This document shows, piece by piece, positions 5,140 to 5,222 of a stretch of 5,222 nucleotides of DNA; the first letter of the stretch is position 1; every line of letters starts with the position of its first letter. The stretch spans positions 1 to 5,222 of the forward strand of contig USMI01000137.1 of assembly GCA_900555735.1 (NCBI GenBank), read 5' to 3'. Origin of the DNA: an uncultured Eubacteriales bacterium. Lineage in GTDB: Bacteria; Bacillota; Clostridia; Oscillospirales; Oscillospiraceae. The notes beneath the pieces were generated by a model that had not been told where the DNA came from, did not search any database, and saw only the letters and a program-made list of their open reading frames with translations. The translations under genes and the position numbers were made by a program.

Positions 5140-5169
5140 TACGCAATTACAAGTTGGTGTAATGGCGTA
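5140..5169. repeat. Imperfect hairpin TACGCAATTAC/GTAATGGCGTA
   Basis: Eleven positions pair with a single A/G mismatch around an eight-base loop (AAGTTGGT). It is part of the hairpin chain at the right end; no function assigned. Confidence 0.45.
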
Positions 5170-5183
5170 GCGCGCAAGGAAGT

Positions 5184-5204
5184 GAAGAAACCATCGGTTT
5201 CTTC
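5184..5204. repeat. Perfect hairpin GAAGAAACC/GGTTTCTTC
   Basis: A 9-bp perfect stem with a three-base loop ATC. On the plus strand it is followed by CGGCTCTTTT, which is somewhat terminator-like but the Ts start six bases after the stem and no gene leads into it. It more likely belongs to the repeat series continuing past the window. Confidence 0.5.
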
Positions 5205-5222
5205 CGGCTCTTTTGCCCACTT

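Larger units (their letters stand above)
4987..5222. other. Second gene-free repeat stretch to the window end
   Basis: I find no supported gene. A plus-strand frame stays open from an ATG at 4987 to the window edge and a minus-strand frame runs across the same bases, but neither has a ribosome site, and both owe their openness partly to the inverted repeats. The stretch holds the palindromic element at 4992-5099 and two hairpins beyond it. Confidence 0.5.

Noticed and set aside
5064..5162. Plus-strand stretch ending GRFDDEAKKKILCERVVRNYKLV that looks like a protein C-terminus
   Set aside because: Only 32 codons between stops, no start signal, and upstream stops within the inverted repeat. 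An open run of this length is expected by chance; it might be a gene remnant, but nothing supports that.
4975..5220. Minus-strand 81-codon frame across the palindromic element
   Set aside because: It starts at a GTG with no ribosome site, and its low-complexity Pro/Gly-Ser stretches are simply the two arms of the inverted repeat read in one frame.
4987..5222. Plus-strand frame open from ATG 4987 to the window end (begins MKNRLSSC)
   Set aside because: No ribosome site before the ATG, composition rich in Arg/Trp/Cys unlike the real genes, and the frame runs through three inverted repeats. It could only be rescued by a conserved continuation beyond the window.
4692..5222. CRISPR array or tRNA cluster as explanation for the repeated structure
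   Set aside because: The stems differ from one another and there is no regular direct repeat with spacers; no tRNA anticodon arm or T-loop pattern (GTTCRA) is present.

Overview
This window looks like a chromosomal segment of a moderately GC-rich, low-complexity-repeat-bearing Firmicute, most likely a gut Clostridia/Oscillospiraceae-type organism. The reasons are strong AAGGAG-type ribosome sites, an HPr carrying both His15 and the Firmicute regulatory Ser46, a mutS2 gene of Firmicute architecture, sigma-A-like promoters, and intergenic hairpin-rich repeats of a style I associate with that family. The taxonomic call is inference.

Layout. Positions 1-609 (+) hold the 3' end of a DhaL (DAK2-domain) dihydroxyacetone kinase subunit gene, then after 24 bases a small VOC-fold gene with its own ribosome site; the pair ends at a strong hairpin terminator at 662-700. 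Convergent to it, on the minus strand, come three genes read right to left: mutS2 (4641-2242), ptsH/HPr (2075-1812) and a LysR-type regulator (1647-709). HPr and the regulator each have a recognisable promoter with a TTGCAT -35 and a perfect TATAAT -10. A strong terminator follows HPr; a weak stem plus T-run that also reads as a perfect TGTGA-N6-TCACA operator follows mutS2. The three minus genes therefore look like separate transcription units rather than an operon.

Right part. From about 4690 to the window end (over 500 bases) I see no convincing gene. Instead there is a chain of at least nine inverted repeats: a composite repeat at 4706-4890, a hairpin at 4890-4908, a 17-bp inverted repeat at 5009-5082, and hairpins at 5140-5169 and 5184-5204. 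The composite repeat contains a hairpin whose stem has visibly been split by a 33-base insertion that is itself a hairpin. This block sits directly upstream of mutS2, for which no good promoter is visible.

How the genes relate. DhaL and the VOC protein are probably cotranscribed and may act around triose metabolism; the LysR regulator lies tail-to-tail with them and may or may not control them. HPr is the general phosphocarrier of the PTS, and MutS2 acts on branched DNA and/or stalled ribosomes; they share only a neighbourhood. I found no unmistakably novel system; the most interesting items are the nested repeat, the CRP/FNR-like palindrome between mutS2 and HPr, and the palindromic element at 4992-5099.
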